Part shown: positions 38,032 through 48,164 of the stretch, in pieces
How positions within the stretch are numbered: the first letter of the stretch is position 1
Layout: each line of letters begins with the position of its first letter
NCBI GenBank assembly: GCA_937942365.1
Contig: CALDFB010000170.1
Coordinates: 1 to 50,135, forward strand
From: an uncultured Marinicella sp.
Lineage (GTDB): Bacteria; Pseudomonadota; Gammaproteobacteria; Xanthomonadales; Marinicellaceae
Reading direction: 5' to 3'
Length of the DNA: 50,135 nt
Translations under genes and position numbers: made by a program
The notes under the pieces: model-generated
What the model saw: only the letters and a program-made list of their open reading frames with translations
The model's database searches: none
What the model was told of the DNA's origin: nothing

Positions 38032-38784
38032 TTACGGAAATTCAGGCATCCAACGATCACCGTTTCCTAACCTGAAAGCTCCATTTCTTAAGTGCGCACC
38101 GAGAGCACCTACTGACATTTCAACCATCACACCATCCACCATAACCATTATTCTGTCCCATGGATTTAGTTGTCGATTTAAATCGTTAAGAAACCAATCT
38201 AATCGAATATCATATTCGCGATCATCACAACTTCCACCGCCAGACCAACAATCACTGTCACCATCTCCATCTGGATCATCAGTAATAACCGTTGTGGATG
38301 GCTGATCCAGTTCAATTTCGTTTAATGTCAAGGTCGTCGAGCTTTCTTGCATAGCATGCATGCCTCTTAATGAAGCAAATCCTTGAAAATAAAAATATCC
38401 ATTAGATATGCTAGGTTGAGTCCATTGTGCCACTCCATAACCTATCTTAAGTTTTAGATAACCATTAGAAATTCCCATCAAGTCCTTAAAGGGGCTGAAC
38501 CCATTTGACACAGCCAACATTTGCTTCGGAAACACAACCAATTGACCATCAATAGCTGCCATCAGATTAGCTTGGTTATATATGTTATATATGCGCTCTG
38601 ATGTCACCTTGGGCAGACTTTCATTGCTTTGGTTCAGCAAGGCAGACCTGAAAACAGGAATTTTCCCTGCTTGATGGTTTTCCTTTCCAGGTCTCAAGTC
38701 TCTCAAATCAACCAACTGCAATTGCGCGTGAGTGTTGAAACTCAATACCAACAAAAGCGCCCATATAAATTTCATTCTTTTCAT
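38032..38784 (-). CDS. Hypothetical secreted protein
   Basis: Start at MKRMKFIWALLLVLSFNTHAQLQLV (codon 38 of the listed ORF) gives a signal peptide; no family recognised; ends WMPEFP. Confidence 0.65.
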   Translation of the reverse strand: MKRMKFIWALLLVLSFNTHAQLQLVDLRDLRPGKENHQAGKIPVFRSALLNQSNESLPKVTSERIYNIYNQANLMAAIDGQLVVFPKQMLAVSNGFSPFKDLMGISNGYLKLKIGYGVAQWTQPSISNGYFYFQGFASLRGMHAMQESSTTLTLNEIELDQPSTTVITDDPDGDGDSDCWSGGGSCDDREYDIRLDWFLNDLNRQLNPWDRIMVMVDGVMVEMSVGALGAHLRNGAFRLGNGDRWMPEFP

Positions 38785-38974
38785 TACTTTACTCCTATTA
38801 AATACATAAATATCACCCACGTCTTTGTGAGTTGGGTAAAGTTTAGAGGCTTTATGATTAAATCCATAGTGACACACTTTGACACTGTCTGACATGATGC
38901 TGACATTTTAGGCTTGCATGCTGACATAAATGGATTCTTGTTATTTATATATTAAGGTACGACTTTAGGCCACA

Positions 38975-40996
38975 TCAATAAACTTTAAATCGGTCTATAT
39001 ATTCTTGGGTTGTGTCGCTGGGTTCTGGCCTTGGCATGTCAAATGCTCTGGCAAAAAAATCCTCTATCAAAAAATAATAGGCATATAAGCCAATTGAATC
39101 AGTGGGTTTAAAGTTATGTCCGTTGTTTTTATCAACGAGAAACTCAACTGGCTTGCCTGCTTTGTGCAATTTAATGGCATGGTCTTTTACATCAACTATT
39201 GGCACACGTTTATCTAATTCACCGGCCCAAATAAACAACGGGTTGTTAATTTTATGCCAATTAAAAGAGGGTGAATTGGCTTTCATTCGCTTTAATTGCT
39301 GTTCGTCTTCTAAATCAACCATCAAGACATCAACTGCTTCAATCAAAGGAATACCATCATATCTATTGATGTCTTTTTGGTCTAATTTAAACAAGGTACT
39401 CAGCAGTTCAGGTGGCCCCGCTGAGGAAAAACCAGCCTGAAAAAGATCAGGATAGTTAGACATCAGAGACAAGACTGAATAACCACCAAATGAATGGCCC
39501 AGCACGCCCAGCTTATCAGGTTGGCTTATGCCTTGAGATAGTAAGTAGTTGACGCCATCAACGATGTCTTGCTGAACCCTACCACTGAATTCTGCTTTTC
39601 CCGCTTTCATATAACTCAATCCATAACCTTTTGATGCTCTGAAATTAGGCATAAAAACTACATAGCCTTGATTGACCAGATACTGCCAACTTGTATGCCC
39701 ACCATACAAACGATTAAAAGGCCCGCCATGAACATAAACCAGCAGTGGTGCTTGTTTGATGTCTTTGCCCTTAGGCAACATCACATACCCATAAATTAAT
39801 CGACCATCTGACGCTGTATAGCTGACAGGGATGGATTCAGATAATTGCGCTGAACTCAAGCTCATATTGAGACTGCGTTGCTCTGATAGTATGGGCACGA
39901 TCTGATGTTTTTCTACATCATACATATGATATTTTGGGTGACCTAACAATGCACCTGACTGACGGATGAGCCAATAGGGGTTTGACAAGTTAGCTGCAAC
40001 AGATAATGAGCCATCTAATGATTGATTAATTAACTCTAAACCCGCTGACATATCTGGGTGAACAGCATATGTTTTCAATCGATCAGTGAAATAACTGATA
40101 AAGAGTATTTCATTGGAGTCACCGCTGACCAAGCCAATTACATCAGAGATTTTTTCTGGATCTTGATGTAAGATCCTGCTTTCACCTGTGCTTATATGAT
40201 AGGCATGTAAACTGATCAAGTCAGCATCATGAAAGCCCACTAACATCAATTCATTGCTTGATTCATTGAAACCAACCATCTCTATCTTATCCACCACAGA
40301 AGCTGTGAAAATCAACTGCTTTTCTGCTCCACTAAGCCGATAGATGTGATGCTGTTTTTCACCTGCATAACGAACAAATTGCAAATTGCCATTGGCATCA
40401 AACAGGTGATCATAGATACGCTTTTCACCATTAAATAATTCGGTTTGTTGACCATTTATATCAACTCGAATCAGTTGATGCTGTTGTCTTTTTCCTTGCA
40501 ACCTGGTTTGTCTGTGCATCAAGACATGACCTTTCTGACTGTCATCGATGGTGTAAAATGATTCTCCATTTATGGCATTAAATTTAACAAAAGCTTCTGG
40601 CCTACTGTTGATTTCATTAACTCGTAAGAAAGCCATATTGGTTGCTGTTTCTAAATACAACAACTGGCTGTCTTTAGACCAATATATTGCTTTTAAAACC
40701 TTTGAATGTAGCCTTTTTTGTTGTTGTTTATCCCTCAAGTTCATAACCCACAAACTAACACCATGAGATTCTCTTAGTACATAAGCCAGCTGTTCACCAT
40801 TGGGTGATAGTTTGACCTGTAAAAGGCTTGGTTTTTGTAAAATATCTTGCCACTTGTATGACTTGGCTGATTTACTGTTAACGTGCCGCTCTATTTCAGC
40901 TTGTAGGTTTGTGCCTTGAATGGCTGTTTGTTTACCAGCCAATTGGCTGCTAAACAAACAAAACAAAGCCATAATGATAAATTTTTGCATGATCAT
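38975..40996 (-). CDS. S9 family (prolyl oligopeptidase-like) serine peptidase, secreted
   Basis: Signal peptide; PLLVYVHGGPFNRLYGGHTSWQYLVNQGYVVFMPNFRASKGYG; GHSFGGYSVLSLMSNYPDLF; WAGELDKRVPIVD; NNGHNF. Confidence 0.93.
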   Translation of the reverse strand: MIMQKFIIMALFCLFSSQLAGKQTAIQGTNLQAEIERHVNSKSAKSYKWQDILQKPSLLQVKLSPNGEQLAYVLRESHGVSLWVMNLRDKQQQKRLHSKVLKAIYWSKDSQLLYLETATNMAFLRVNEINSRPEAFVKFNAINGESFYTIDDSQKGHVLMHRQTRLQGKRQQHQLIRVDINGQQTELFNGEKRIYDHLFDANGNLQFVRYAGEKQHHIYRLSGAEKQLIFTASVVDKIEMVGFNESSNELMLVGFHDADLISLHAYHISTGESRILHQDPEKISDVIGLVSGDSNEILFISYFTDRLKTYAVHPDMSAGLELINQSLDGSLSVAANLSNPYWLIRQSGALLGHPKYHMYDVEKHQIVPILSEQRSLNMSLSSAQLSESIPVSYTASDGRLIYGYVMLPKGKDIKQAPLLVYVHGGPFNRLYGGHTSWQYLVNQGYVVFMPNFRASKGYGLSYMKAGKAEFSGRVQQDIVDGVNYLLSQGISQPDKLGVLGHSFGGYSVLSLMSNYPDLFQAGFSSAGPPELLSTLFKLDQKDINRYDGIPLIEAVDVLMVDLEDEQQLKRMKANSPSFNWHKINNPLFIWAGELDKRVPIVDVKDHAIKLHKAGKPVEFLVDKNNGHNFKPTDSIGLYAYYFLIEDFFARAFDMPRPEPSDTTQEYIDRFKVY

Positions 40997-41002
40997 AATG
41001 AG

Positions 41003-42904
41003 TTATGAAAGTTTTTTTAAATCTTCTTTTGAGGCATAAAACAGCCAACAAAACAGCAAACCAGATAAACTGGTAACTGCTACTACTGTCATTTGAATAT
41101 AAAAAGCTGATTTCGAAACAACACGTTTTCTGAGCAAATAGTAGCTCAAAATCACAGCGCATAAGGAAAGTACAATCATCACTGTCCAAAGCAACGGTGA
41201 CAAATGAGGCAAATGCCACTTTTGAGGTGGCTGAGGTGGCATAACACCAATAAACGGAACCACAGTACTTTGATAAAAAACATGAGTGAATGGCGATAAA
41301 TAATAGCCTCTGTATCGATATAATGTACTGAATGCATTTGAAAGTGCGCGCTGGCCTATGGGTTCTATTTGATAATTGTTGTCCAAGCTGTAAGTTATTT
41401 GTTCAGCTGAATACTGGCCTGTTTCACTCAATTTTCCATATAAAAAGCTGATTATATTGGAGTCCAATAATTCACTCCAAGTGATTCCATTTAAATTTTC
41501 ATACGGCTTAGGCAAAGGAACTCTGGCCAATGTGGTCGCCAATCCCCGGCTGTTATCGAACGATACAGGGTCCAATAAATACAAAGCTTCACTGCTCAAT
41601 AATGCATAATGGCTGCCTTTTTTCTCCATGCCTGATAACAAGTATTCATCACCAGACAATTCAATCCTGTGATTAAGCTGTTGTGAATACTTATCATAAA
41701 AATATACTTTACTGGTTGTGATCACCTGATGGCCCAACACCCTAGGCACTTCATCAAAAACCAAATTACTTATATGATTATTGGCTACTTGATGTTGACT
41801 CTCTATCAAATTGTCCTCACTAGAAATATCTTTCAAAGCATGGCCAAGCACTGCTGATCCGGGTGACTCTTTTCTGCCCAAAAATTGGCGCTTGTTATGA
41901 CTGTATATCCACTTTATTCCATTGCCGGTATCACTTAAAAAAAGCTGTTGGTAGTTTTGTAAGAATGGCAGTTGTTGGTGCCGTGGAAAAGACACCCATT
42001 GCTTATTGATTTCGTATGCTTGGCTGAGGTTTATCTGACGCTGATAATATGCTAAGTCTTCCGTTTTGTTAAACCTTACAGTTGAATCCAAATCTAATCC
42101 CAATATAAGCTTTTCATTGTTATCTGTATAAATCAAATGTTCATAGATGTCATTGGCAAAATACTTATTCCACGCAATTTTTATTCCAGCACCATCTTTC
42201 AACATCATAAAAGCTTGAACAACAAATGCCAAAACCAAACTCATCAGCATTAAAGCCGCTAAATGAAAAGGGACTGACGTTAATATGGTTTCAACCGCTG
42301 ACCTACGTGGGCTGTTTAAACTGGCCTTAAATGCGCCTAGTAACATCAGTATCAACCAAGCAGTAACCATCATAGCAACAACTGTCACAGGCCCTCCAGA
42401 AAACAGTGACATGATAATAATCACGGGTAATATCAGAACTGCAAAAGCGGCTTTATGACCTGACAAGGTGATGTAGCTTGCTGTTAAATAAAAACTTAAT
42501 GCCACCCAGAAAATATAAACAGCTTGTAAATAGTGACGCCAATCAACGATGTACAGCCCTACCAAATCAACAAACAAAGTCACCATCACGTAAGGTAAAA
42601 CCAAACCAGCTGTTAAAATCAATGTGCCGGCAACAACCAGAGCAAGACACATGTGATGTATTTTTACTGGACGGTTAATTAAATAAGTCCACATGTTAAC
42701 AGATCGATACGCTTTCATTTGCAGCCAGCCTAACAGCAGGGCATTGATCCCATAAAGGATGGTGAATACCATACCAACGGCCACACCAGAATGTTCATAA
42801 TCATCAAAATACACACCGGAAAATAACAACAGTGAATTCAAACAAGCTGTTACCAATAACCACTTCTTAAACCTGTTAAATTCCGACTTAATCCACTCAA
42901 ACAT
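41003..42904 (-). CDS. Large ABC-associated membrane protein (permease-like), paralogue of the next gene
   Basis: N-terminal multi-TM, large soluble middle region, C-terminal TMs; shares DWRHY, SFLYGKL and AEQLTY-like motifs with the 42897-44789 product. Confidence 0.75.
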   Translation of the reverse strand: MFEWIKSEFNRFKKWLLVTACLNSLLLFSGVYFDDYEHSGVAVGMVFTILYGINALLLGWLQMKAYRSVNMWTYLINRPVKIHHMCLALVVAGTLILTAGLVLPYVMVTLFVDLVGLYIVDWRHYLQAVYIFWVALSFYLTASYITLSGHKAAFAVLILPVIIIMSLFSGGPVTVVAMMVTAWLILMLLGAFKASLNSPRRSAVETILTSVPFHLAALMLMSLVLAFVVQAFMMLKDGAGIKIAWNKYFANDIYEHLIYTDNNEKLILGLDLDSTVRFNKTEDLAYYQRQINLSQAYEINKQWVSFPRHQQLPFLQNYQQLFLSDTGNGIKWIYSHNKRQFLGRKESPGSAVLGHALKDISSEDNLIESQHQVANNHISNLVFDEVPRVLGHQVITTSKVYFYDKYSQQLNHRIELSGDEYLLSGMEKKGSHYALLSSEALYLLDPVSFDNSRGLATTLARVPLPKPYENLNGITWSELLDSNIISFLYGKLSETGQYSAEQITYSLDNNYQIEPIGQRALSNAFSTLYRYRGYYLSPFTHVFYQSTVVPFIGVMPPQPPQKWHLPHLSPLLWTVMIVLSLCAVILSYYLLRKRVVSKSAFYIQMTVVAVTSLSGLLFCWLFYASKEDLKKLS

Positions 42905-44789
42905 GACCAGGCCTTTGTACTGAATCTATCGATATATCATCTTTTAAAATTGAACTTTCTTGTCTATCAACCTGGGTATACAACAGCAAGAAACTGATCA
43001 TACCTGGCAGCCCCGTCAAGGCATTAGTCATAGACCAAAACAACCTTTGACCATTTGACAGACGTCGTTGAGATGACCAAAAATAAGTGATACTGAAATA
43101 CACCAAAGAAAAAACAACTAAAAACAAAACAATTTTCTTCGGCAATGCAGTCAACCATGGGCGTTCAGGCAAATATCGATCACGACCTGGTAGTACTGGA
43201 ATGCGATCATTAAACACAGCCCATACAGGTGAAATTAAATAATCAATATGACGCATGAAGTCACTTGTGTTGTGTTTTAGTGTACGCTTCGCAATCAATT
43301 GAATTTGATCCGCAGTACTGAGCTCATAAGTCAGTTGTTCTGCTGTATAAATATGCTGTCTTGGGTCTTTTCCATACAAAAATGACAACAGGAACTTATC
43401 CTTAATCTCCATAACTGAAATGTCCCACAGATTGTTGTAATCGCCGGGCAAATCTATTTCGGTCATTGGTACCAAAACCAACCCTTTCTTCTGCACTGCT
43501 ATGCTGTCAAATACGTACAGCTTTTGGTTGCTGATTAAAGTAGTAATTGCGCCTTGCTGCTGGGGTGTATTTAACAGTAATTCTTCTGGTTGAGCACTGA
43601 AAGTTTTAACCACACTTTTTAAATCTGGCTCAAATTTATACAACTGGTTTCCGGCTATAAACTGCTTGCCATTAATCCATGGAATCGCTCCGAAGCGTGT
43701 TTTGTTATTAAATGCTGTTAAATCCTCGCTGGTAAATTGAGGACCCATAAAACCTATGGGTTCTAAAGTTTCAGTATCGATACCAACAAATAGCATGTGG
43801 TCATGACTGAAAGTCCACCTTTGCTTGCTGTCTAAATCCTGCAGCACCAAAGCCCGCTCATCCATCATTTGGATTTGTTGTTCTGTCGGATGAAACCACA
43901 CACGCTTCCGTATTCTAAAAGCTTCACCTAAAGACATTGACACCTGATAGTTTTTAAATGCTTGATTTTTTAAGCCAGATAAACTGGCGAGTATTTTTTG
44001 CTCACTGTCTAAAGCAGCTATTTGTCTGAAATCTTCTGGATACACTCCAATTTCTAAGTTGATTTTTTGACTTGAGGACAAAGAAATTTCTGCTGCTGTT
44101 AATTCTGCCAAATTAACGACAGCCGAAACCGCCATGAATCCACACCACTGTATGACCAATGCCACAATGATCATCAAGGCTTTATCTGTTGGTGTTTGAT
44201 ACAAATTGATCTTAAACACCATAAATACCATCGGCAGCAGTAATACAATCGCCCATGCTTGTAAGACAAACACATGTCCACCTAGGTTTAAGCTCATTAC
44301 CATAAGGATAGGAAATATCACCACCACCACAACCCATCGACTGCTACTGAGCATGATGAAACAGCCAGTCAAATAACAAGTTATGGCAACACCCAATACA
44401 TATAAAAGTTGGTGGTAATGGCGCCAGTCAATTATTTGTTGTGAGAAATATTCCAGACTCACAGTAATGAGCGCATATGGCAACACCAAACCTATGATCA
44501 AAAACAATGTAGCTGCTGCAAATAATGCCAAAAAGACCTGTTGTTCCGACAGTGGCCGGTGCAAAAAATAGATCCAATTACCGGGTACTTTATAAAGTTT
44601 AATTTGTATAACGGCCAATAAAAATCCTACAAAGCCATACAACACGATCACACTTATTTTAAAACCAATCACAGTGCTGAAGATCAAACCCAAGTTAACC
44701 ATAACTAACAGCAACATCAAGTTTATGGCGGCTAGGATCCAAGCCAGCTTATAGATTCGCAACCACTCATTTTTGAATAGGGCCTTCAT
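42897..44789 (-). CDS. Large ABC-associated membrane protein (permease-like)
   Basis: Same architecture; IDWRHYHQLLYVLGVAITCYLTG, FLYGKDPRQHIYTAEQLTYEL; follows the ABC ATPase gene. Confidence 0.75.
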   Translation of the reverse strand: MKALFKNEWLRIYKLAWILAAINLMLLLVMVNLGLIFSTVIGFKISVIVLYGFVGFLLAVIQIKLYKVPGNWIYFLHRPLSEQQVFLALFAAATLFLIIGLVLPYALITVSLEYFSQQIIDWRHYHQLLYVLGVAITCYLTGCFIMLSSSRWVVVVVIFPILMVMSLNLGGHVFVLQAWAIVLLLPMVFMVFKINLYQTPTDKALMIIVALVIQWCGFMAVSAVVNLAELTAAEISLSSSQKINLEIGVYPEDFRQIAALDSEQKILASLSGLKNQAFKNYQVSMSLGEAFRIRKRVWFHPTEQQIQMMDERALVLQDLDSKQRWTFSHDHMLFVGIDTETLEPIGFMGPQFTSEDLTAFNNKTRFGAIPWINGKQFIAGNQLYKFEPDLKSVVKTFSAQPEELLLNTPQQQGAITTLISNQKLYVFDSIAVQKKGLVLVPMTEIDLPGDYNNLWDISVMEIKDKFLLSFLYGKDPRQHIYTAEQLTYELSTADQIQLIAKRTLKHNTSDFMRHIDYLISPVWAVFNDRIPVLPGRDRYLPERPWLTALPKKIVLFLVVFSLVYFSITYFWSSQRRLSNGQRLFWSMTNALTGLPGMISFLLLYTQVDRQESSILKDDISIDSVQRPGHV

Positions 44790-44790
44790 G

Positions 44791-45699
44791 TTATGTCAGT
44801 TGCTCTGGGCTCATGTGGTTTCGTGAAAGGAAACCATTAACCGCCTGATTTAAGCTCACTGAAGACTTATATGCACTGACCGCACCCAATTGTTGAAACA
44901 CTTCTTTCAATTCATCACCTTGATCAATCACCATATAATGGTAATCGCCTTCAATTTCCCTGATTTGCAAAAACCCAGGGATTTGTTTTTTAGGCGGCTT
45001 TTGTCCCGCCATATCAACCACCCAATAATGGATTCTCTGACAAAATGCATCTGGAGTTGAAGTATTGATCAGATTGCCTTTTTCCATAACTATCAACTGA
45101 TCTGCAACTCGTTCGATTTCATCCATTTGATGAGAGCAGTAAATAACTGTTGATTCTTCACTTTTTTCAGTGAACAAAACCGATTCCAAGAACGCTTGTT
45201 TGGCGACCACATCTAAACCCAAAGTAGGTTCATCTAAAATCAATACTTGAGGCCTTTTGGCCAATGCCATGGCCAAATTAAAACCAGCTCGTTCGCCTCG
45301 TGAAAGCTGATTAACTTTCTGTTCTGGATCTACGTTAAAATTTCCAATAACTTGATGATAAATGGCTTCATTCCATTTTGGAAAGAAGCTTTGTTCCATT
45401 TTCAAAATGTTCTTAACTTTGGTCCAACCAGGCAAGGTGTGTTCCTCATTAACAAAACCTATTTTTCCCCTAAGCTCTGGTGTCAGAGATTGGCTGTCTT
45501 GCCCTAAAATATAACTCGATCCATGTGATGGAGATAACACCCCAAGTAATAATTTAAATAAGGTGGATTTCCCCGCTCCATTACTGCCCACTATGGCATG
45601 GATGCCTCCTGTTTTAATTTTCAAATCTAAATTCGATAAAGCCATTTTTTTACCAAACTGCTTAGACAAGTTTTCTGTTTCGATTACGTAATTTGACAT
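44791..45699 (-). CDS. ABC transporter ATP-binding protein
   Basis: GSNGAGKSTLFKLLLGVL Walker A, LSRGERAGFNLAMALAKRPQVLILDEPTLGLD signature/Walker B. Confidence 0.96.
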   Translation of the reverse strand: MSNYVIETENLSKQFGKKMALSNLDLKIKTGGIHAIVGSNGAGKSTLFKLLLGVLSPSHGSSYILGQDSQSLTPELRGKIGFVNEEHTLPGWTKVKNILKMEQSFFPKWNEAIYHQVIGNFNVDPEQKVNQLSRGERAGFNLAMALAKRPQVLILDEPTLGLDVVAKQAFLESVLFTEKSEESTVIYCSHQMDEIERVADQLIVMEKGNLINTSTPDAFCQRIHYWVVDMAGQKPPKKQIPGFLQIREIEGDYHYMVIDQGDELKEVFQQLGAVSAYKSSVSLNQAVNGFLSRNHMSPEQLT

Positions 45700-45711
45700 G
45701 ACTGCTTCTGC

Positions 45712-46101
45712 TTACTGTTTACTTTTATCTTTCAGTTGCTTTAATTTTTCTTGTACCATTTTTATGATCTCATTTTGTTCAAAACCTAAGCCAATGACTT
45801 CGTTAATAAAAGTGTTTATGGCCTGTTGCATGCGGTGGTCTCGCTCATCATCGCTGAAAATTTGTTTGGGTTTAATAACAAATAAACCCAAGCCTTTACG
45901 AGACTCAACCAACCCCAAGGACAACAACTCTGAATAAGCTTTGGCCACGGTGTTGGTGTTAACCACCAATTGCATCGACAGACCTCTGACACTCGGGAGC
46001 TTATCTCCTTTTTTCAGTTCGCCTGTCATGATTTTCATGCGAATACCATCAACTATTTGTTTAAATATCGGCCGGGCGTCCCCGGTTACAATTTGTATCA
46101 T
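45712..46101 (-). CDS. GntR family regulator, YtrA-like short form
   Basis: PIFKQIVDGIRMKIMTGELKKGDKLPSVRGLSMQLVVNTNTVAKAYSELLSLGLVESRKGLGLFV; 129 aa. Confidence 0.94.
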   Translation of the reverse strand: MIQIVTGDARPIFKQIVDGIRMKIMTGELKKGDKLPSVRGLSMQLVVNTNTVAKAYSELLSLGLVESRKGLGLFVIKPKQIFSDDERDHRMQQAINTFINEVIGLGFEQNEIIKMVQEKLKQLKDKSKQ

Positions 46102-46125
46102 GTGTTATACATGTTCCTTTTATGG

Positions 46126-46146
46126 TGTACCATCTGTAGTGGTACA
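46126..46146. promoter_or_regulatory. Putative GntR operator upstream of the GntR-ABC operon
   Basis: TGTACCA-TCTGTAG-TGGTACA perfect 7-bp inverted repeat; TTGACA-like -35 (minus strand 46172-46167) lies just upstream. Confidence 0.55.
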
Positions 46147-46349
46147 GTACACACAGAGGTAATAATTGTCAAGAAAATTTGAATATTTTGATTAAAGAAC
46201 GAACATCGAAAATATATTTATATCAAAGACCTTTGCTTGATTCGTGAGTAAAGGTAATTGCATTTGTTTAAATACATCAGAAACCATTGGATTGCAAATC
46301 TAATGACTTCTTAGGTTTCGAGGAATAAGGTTTTAATTTGATTGGAAAC

Positions 46350-46385
46350 CAGACCAATGAAAACCATTAGTTCTTCATTGGTCTG
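46350..46385 (-). terminator. Hairpin downstream of lpdA
   Basis: CAGACCAATGAA ... TTCATTGGTCTG perfect 12-bp inverted repeat just after the stop codon; only a weak T-run. Confidence 0.5.
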
Positions 46386-46397
46386 ACTTAAAAAGTA

Positions 46398-48146
46398 CTA
46401 CTTTTTCTTCGGCAGATACAAATCAGTAATCGTCCCTTCAAATGCCTCAGCGCTCATCGCCACTGATTCTGCCAAGGTTGGGTGAGGGTGAATGGTCAGG
46501 CCTATATCAGCGGCTTCACAGCCCATTTCAATGGCCAAGCACAATTCACTGATCAGTTCGCCAGCATTGGTACCAACGATACCAGCACCCAAAATACGAT
46601 CAGTTTCAGGGTCAAACAACAGTTTGGTGAAACCTTCGGTGCGATCATTACCAATGGCACGACCTGATGCCGCCCAAGGAAACTTACCCACTTCGTAAGC
46701 AGTGCCACTGTCTTTGGCCTCAATTTCTGTCAAGCCTACCCATGCAACCTCTGGATCGGTATATGCCACGGAAGGAATAACCAAAGCATCAAAGAACACT
46801 TTTTCACCATGCGCCACTTCAGCGGCCACCTTGGCTTCATGGGTGGCTTTGTGCGCCAGCATCGGTTGTCCAATGATATCGCCTATGGCGAAGATGTGAT
46901 TGACGTTGGTGCGCATTTGTTTATCTACTGGAATAAAACCTCGGTCCGTGACCTCTACACCTGCATTTTCGGCATCAAGCAAACCACCATTGGGCACTCG
47001 ACCCACAGCGACCAAAACACGATCATAGGTGACTTTATCAGCGCCATCGAATTCAACTTCCAGGCCTTGTTTTGTCGCCACACAGGCGGTTACTTTGGAT
47101 TTAAGTCGAATCTCTTTGTATTGTTTTTTGATGTGTTGCATCAATGGCCTGACCAGGTCTTTATCAGCACCTGGAATGATTTGGTCCATCATTTCTACGA
47201 TGGTGATTTCTGAGCCCAATGCAGAGTAAACAGCAGCCATTTCTAAGCCTATGATACCACCGCCAATGATAAGCATGCTGTCTGGTATTTCTTGCATCTC
47301 TAGGGCGTCTGTCGAATCCATCAGGCGTTCATCATCCCATGGCATACCGGGTAATTTAAATACTTGAGAACCGGCTGCGATGATACATTGTTTAAATGTC
47401 AGATTATCGCCATCGATGCTGATTGTATGGGCATCAACGAATTTGGCTTCACCGGTTTTACGGGACACTTTGCGTTGTTTGGCCATTTGACCTAACCCGC
47501 CAGTTAATTTATTGACCACAGATTGTTTAAAGCCGAGTAGTTTTTCTCGATCAATTTTTGGTGCTGCAAATGTCACACCATGGGCGCCCATGTGCTCAGT
47601 TTCTCTGATAACAGCAGCCGTATGCAACAATGCTTTAGAAGGGATACACCCTACATTCAAACATACACCTCCCAAAGTTTCATAACGCTCAACCAAAGTC
47701 ACGTCCATACCTAAATCCGCAGCGCGAAAAGCAGCGGTATAGCCACCAGGTCCCGCACCAATCACCAATAATTCGGTATCGTATTCACCACCATCAACTG
47801 TGTTATTCTGAGCTGACTGAACCGGTTTTGGGTTGGTTTGAGCGTTAGTTTTTTGTGCAGGCCGTTCTTCAGCAGCTTCTTCAGCAATTTTTTCAACGGC
47901 ACTTTCAGCAACTTCCATAGTCCCAATCACTTGCCCAATAGCAACTTCATCACCTTCTTTAATTTCCAGTGACTTAATTACTCCTGCATGCGGACTGGGA
48001 ATTTCCATGGTGGCCTTATCACTTTCCAAAGTAATCAGCGATTGGTCTTTTTCAACTGATTCGCCAACTTGAACCAAAACCTCAATCACTGGTACGTTAT
48101 CAAAGTCTCCAATTTCTGGAATTTTTATCTCTGTGATGTTGCTCAT
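46398..48146 (-). CDS. lpdA: Dihydrolipoyl dehydrogenase (E3) with N-terminal lipoyl domain
   Basis: Lipoyl domain ...LITLESDKATMEIPSPHAGV; ELLVIGAGPGGYTAAFRAADLGMDVTLVERYETLGGVCLNVGCIPSKALLH; HPHPTLAESVAMSAEAFEG. Confidence 0.95.
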   Translation of the reverse strand: MSNITEIKIPEIGDFDNVPVIEVLVQVGESVEKDQSLITLESDKATMEIPSPHAGVIKSLEIKEGDEVAIGQVIGTMEVAESAVEKIAEEAAEERPAQKTNAQTNPKPVQSAQNNTVDGGEYDTELLVIGAGPGGYTAAFRAADLGMDVTLVERYETLGGVCLNVGCIPSKALLHTAAVIRETEHMGAHGVTFAAPKIDREKLLGFKQSVVNKLTGGLGQMAKQRKVSRKTGEAKFVDAHTISIDGDNLTFKQCIIAAGSQVFKLPGMPWDDERLMDSTDALEMQEIPDSMLIIGGGIIGLEMAAVYSALGSEITIVEMMDQIIPGADKDLVRPLMQHIKKQYKEIRLKSKVTACVATKQGLEVEFDGADKVTYDRVLVAVGRVPNGGLLDAENAGVEVTDRGFIPVDKQMRTNVNHIFAIGDIIGQPMLAHKATHEAKVAAEVAHGEKVFFDALVIPSVAYTDPEVAWVGLTEIEAKDSGTAYEVGKFPWAASGRAIGNDRTEGFTKLLFDPETDRILGAGIVGTNAGELISELCLAIEMGCEAADIGLTIHPHPTLAESVAMSAEAFEGTITDLYLPKKK

Positions 48147-48164
48147 TGTTATCTCTGTTATCTT

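Noticed and set aside
46482-47229. Plus-strand ORFs opposite lpdA
   Set aside because: Shadow ORFs of a clear E3 coding sequence.
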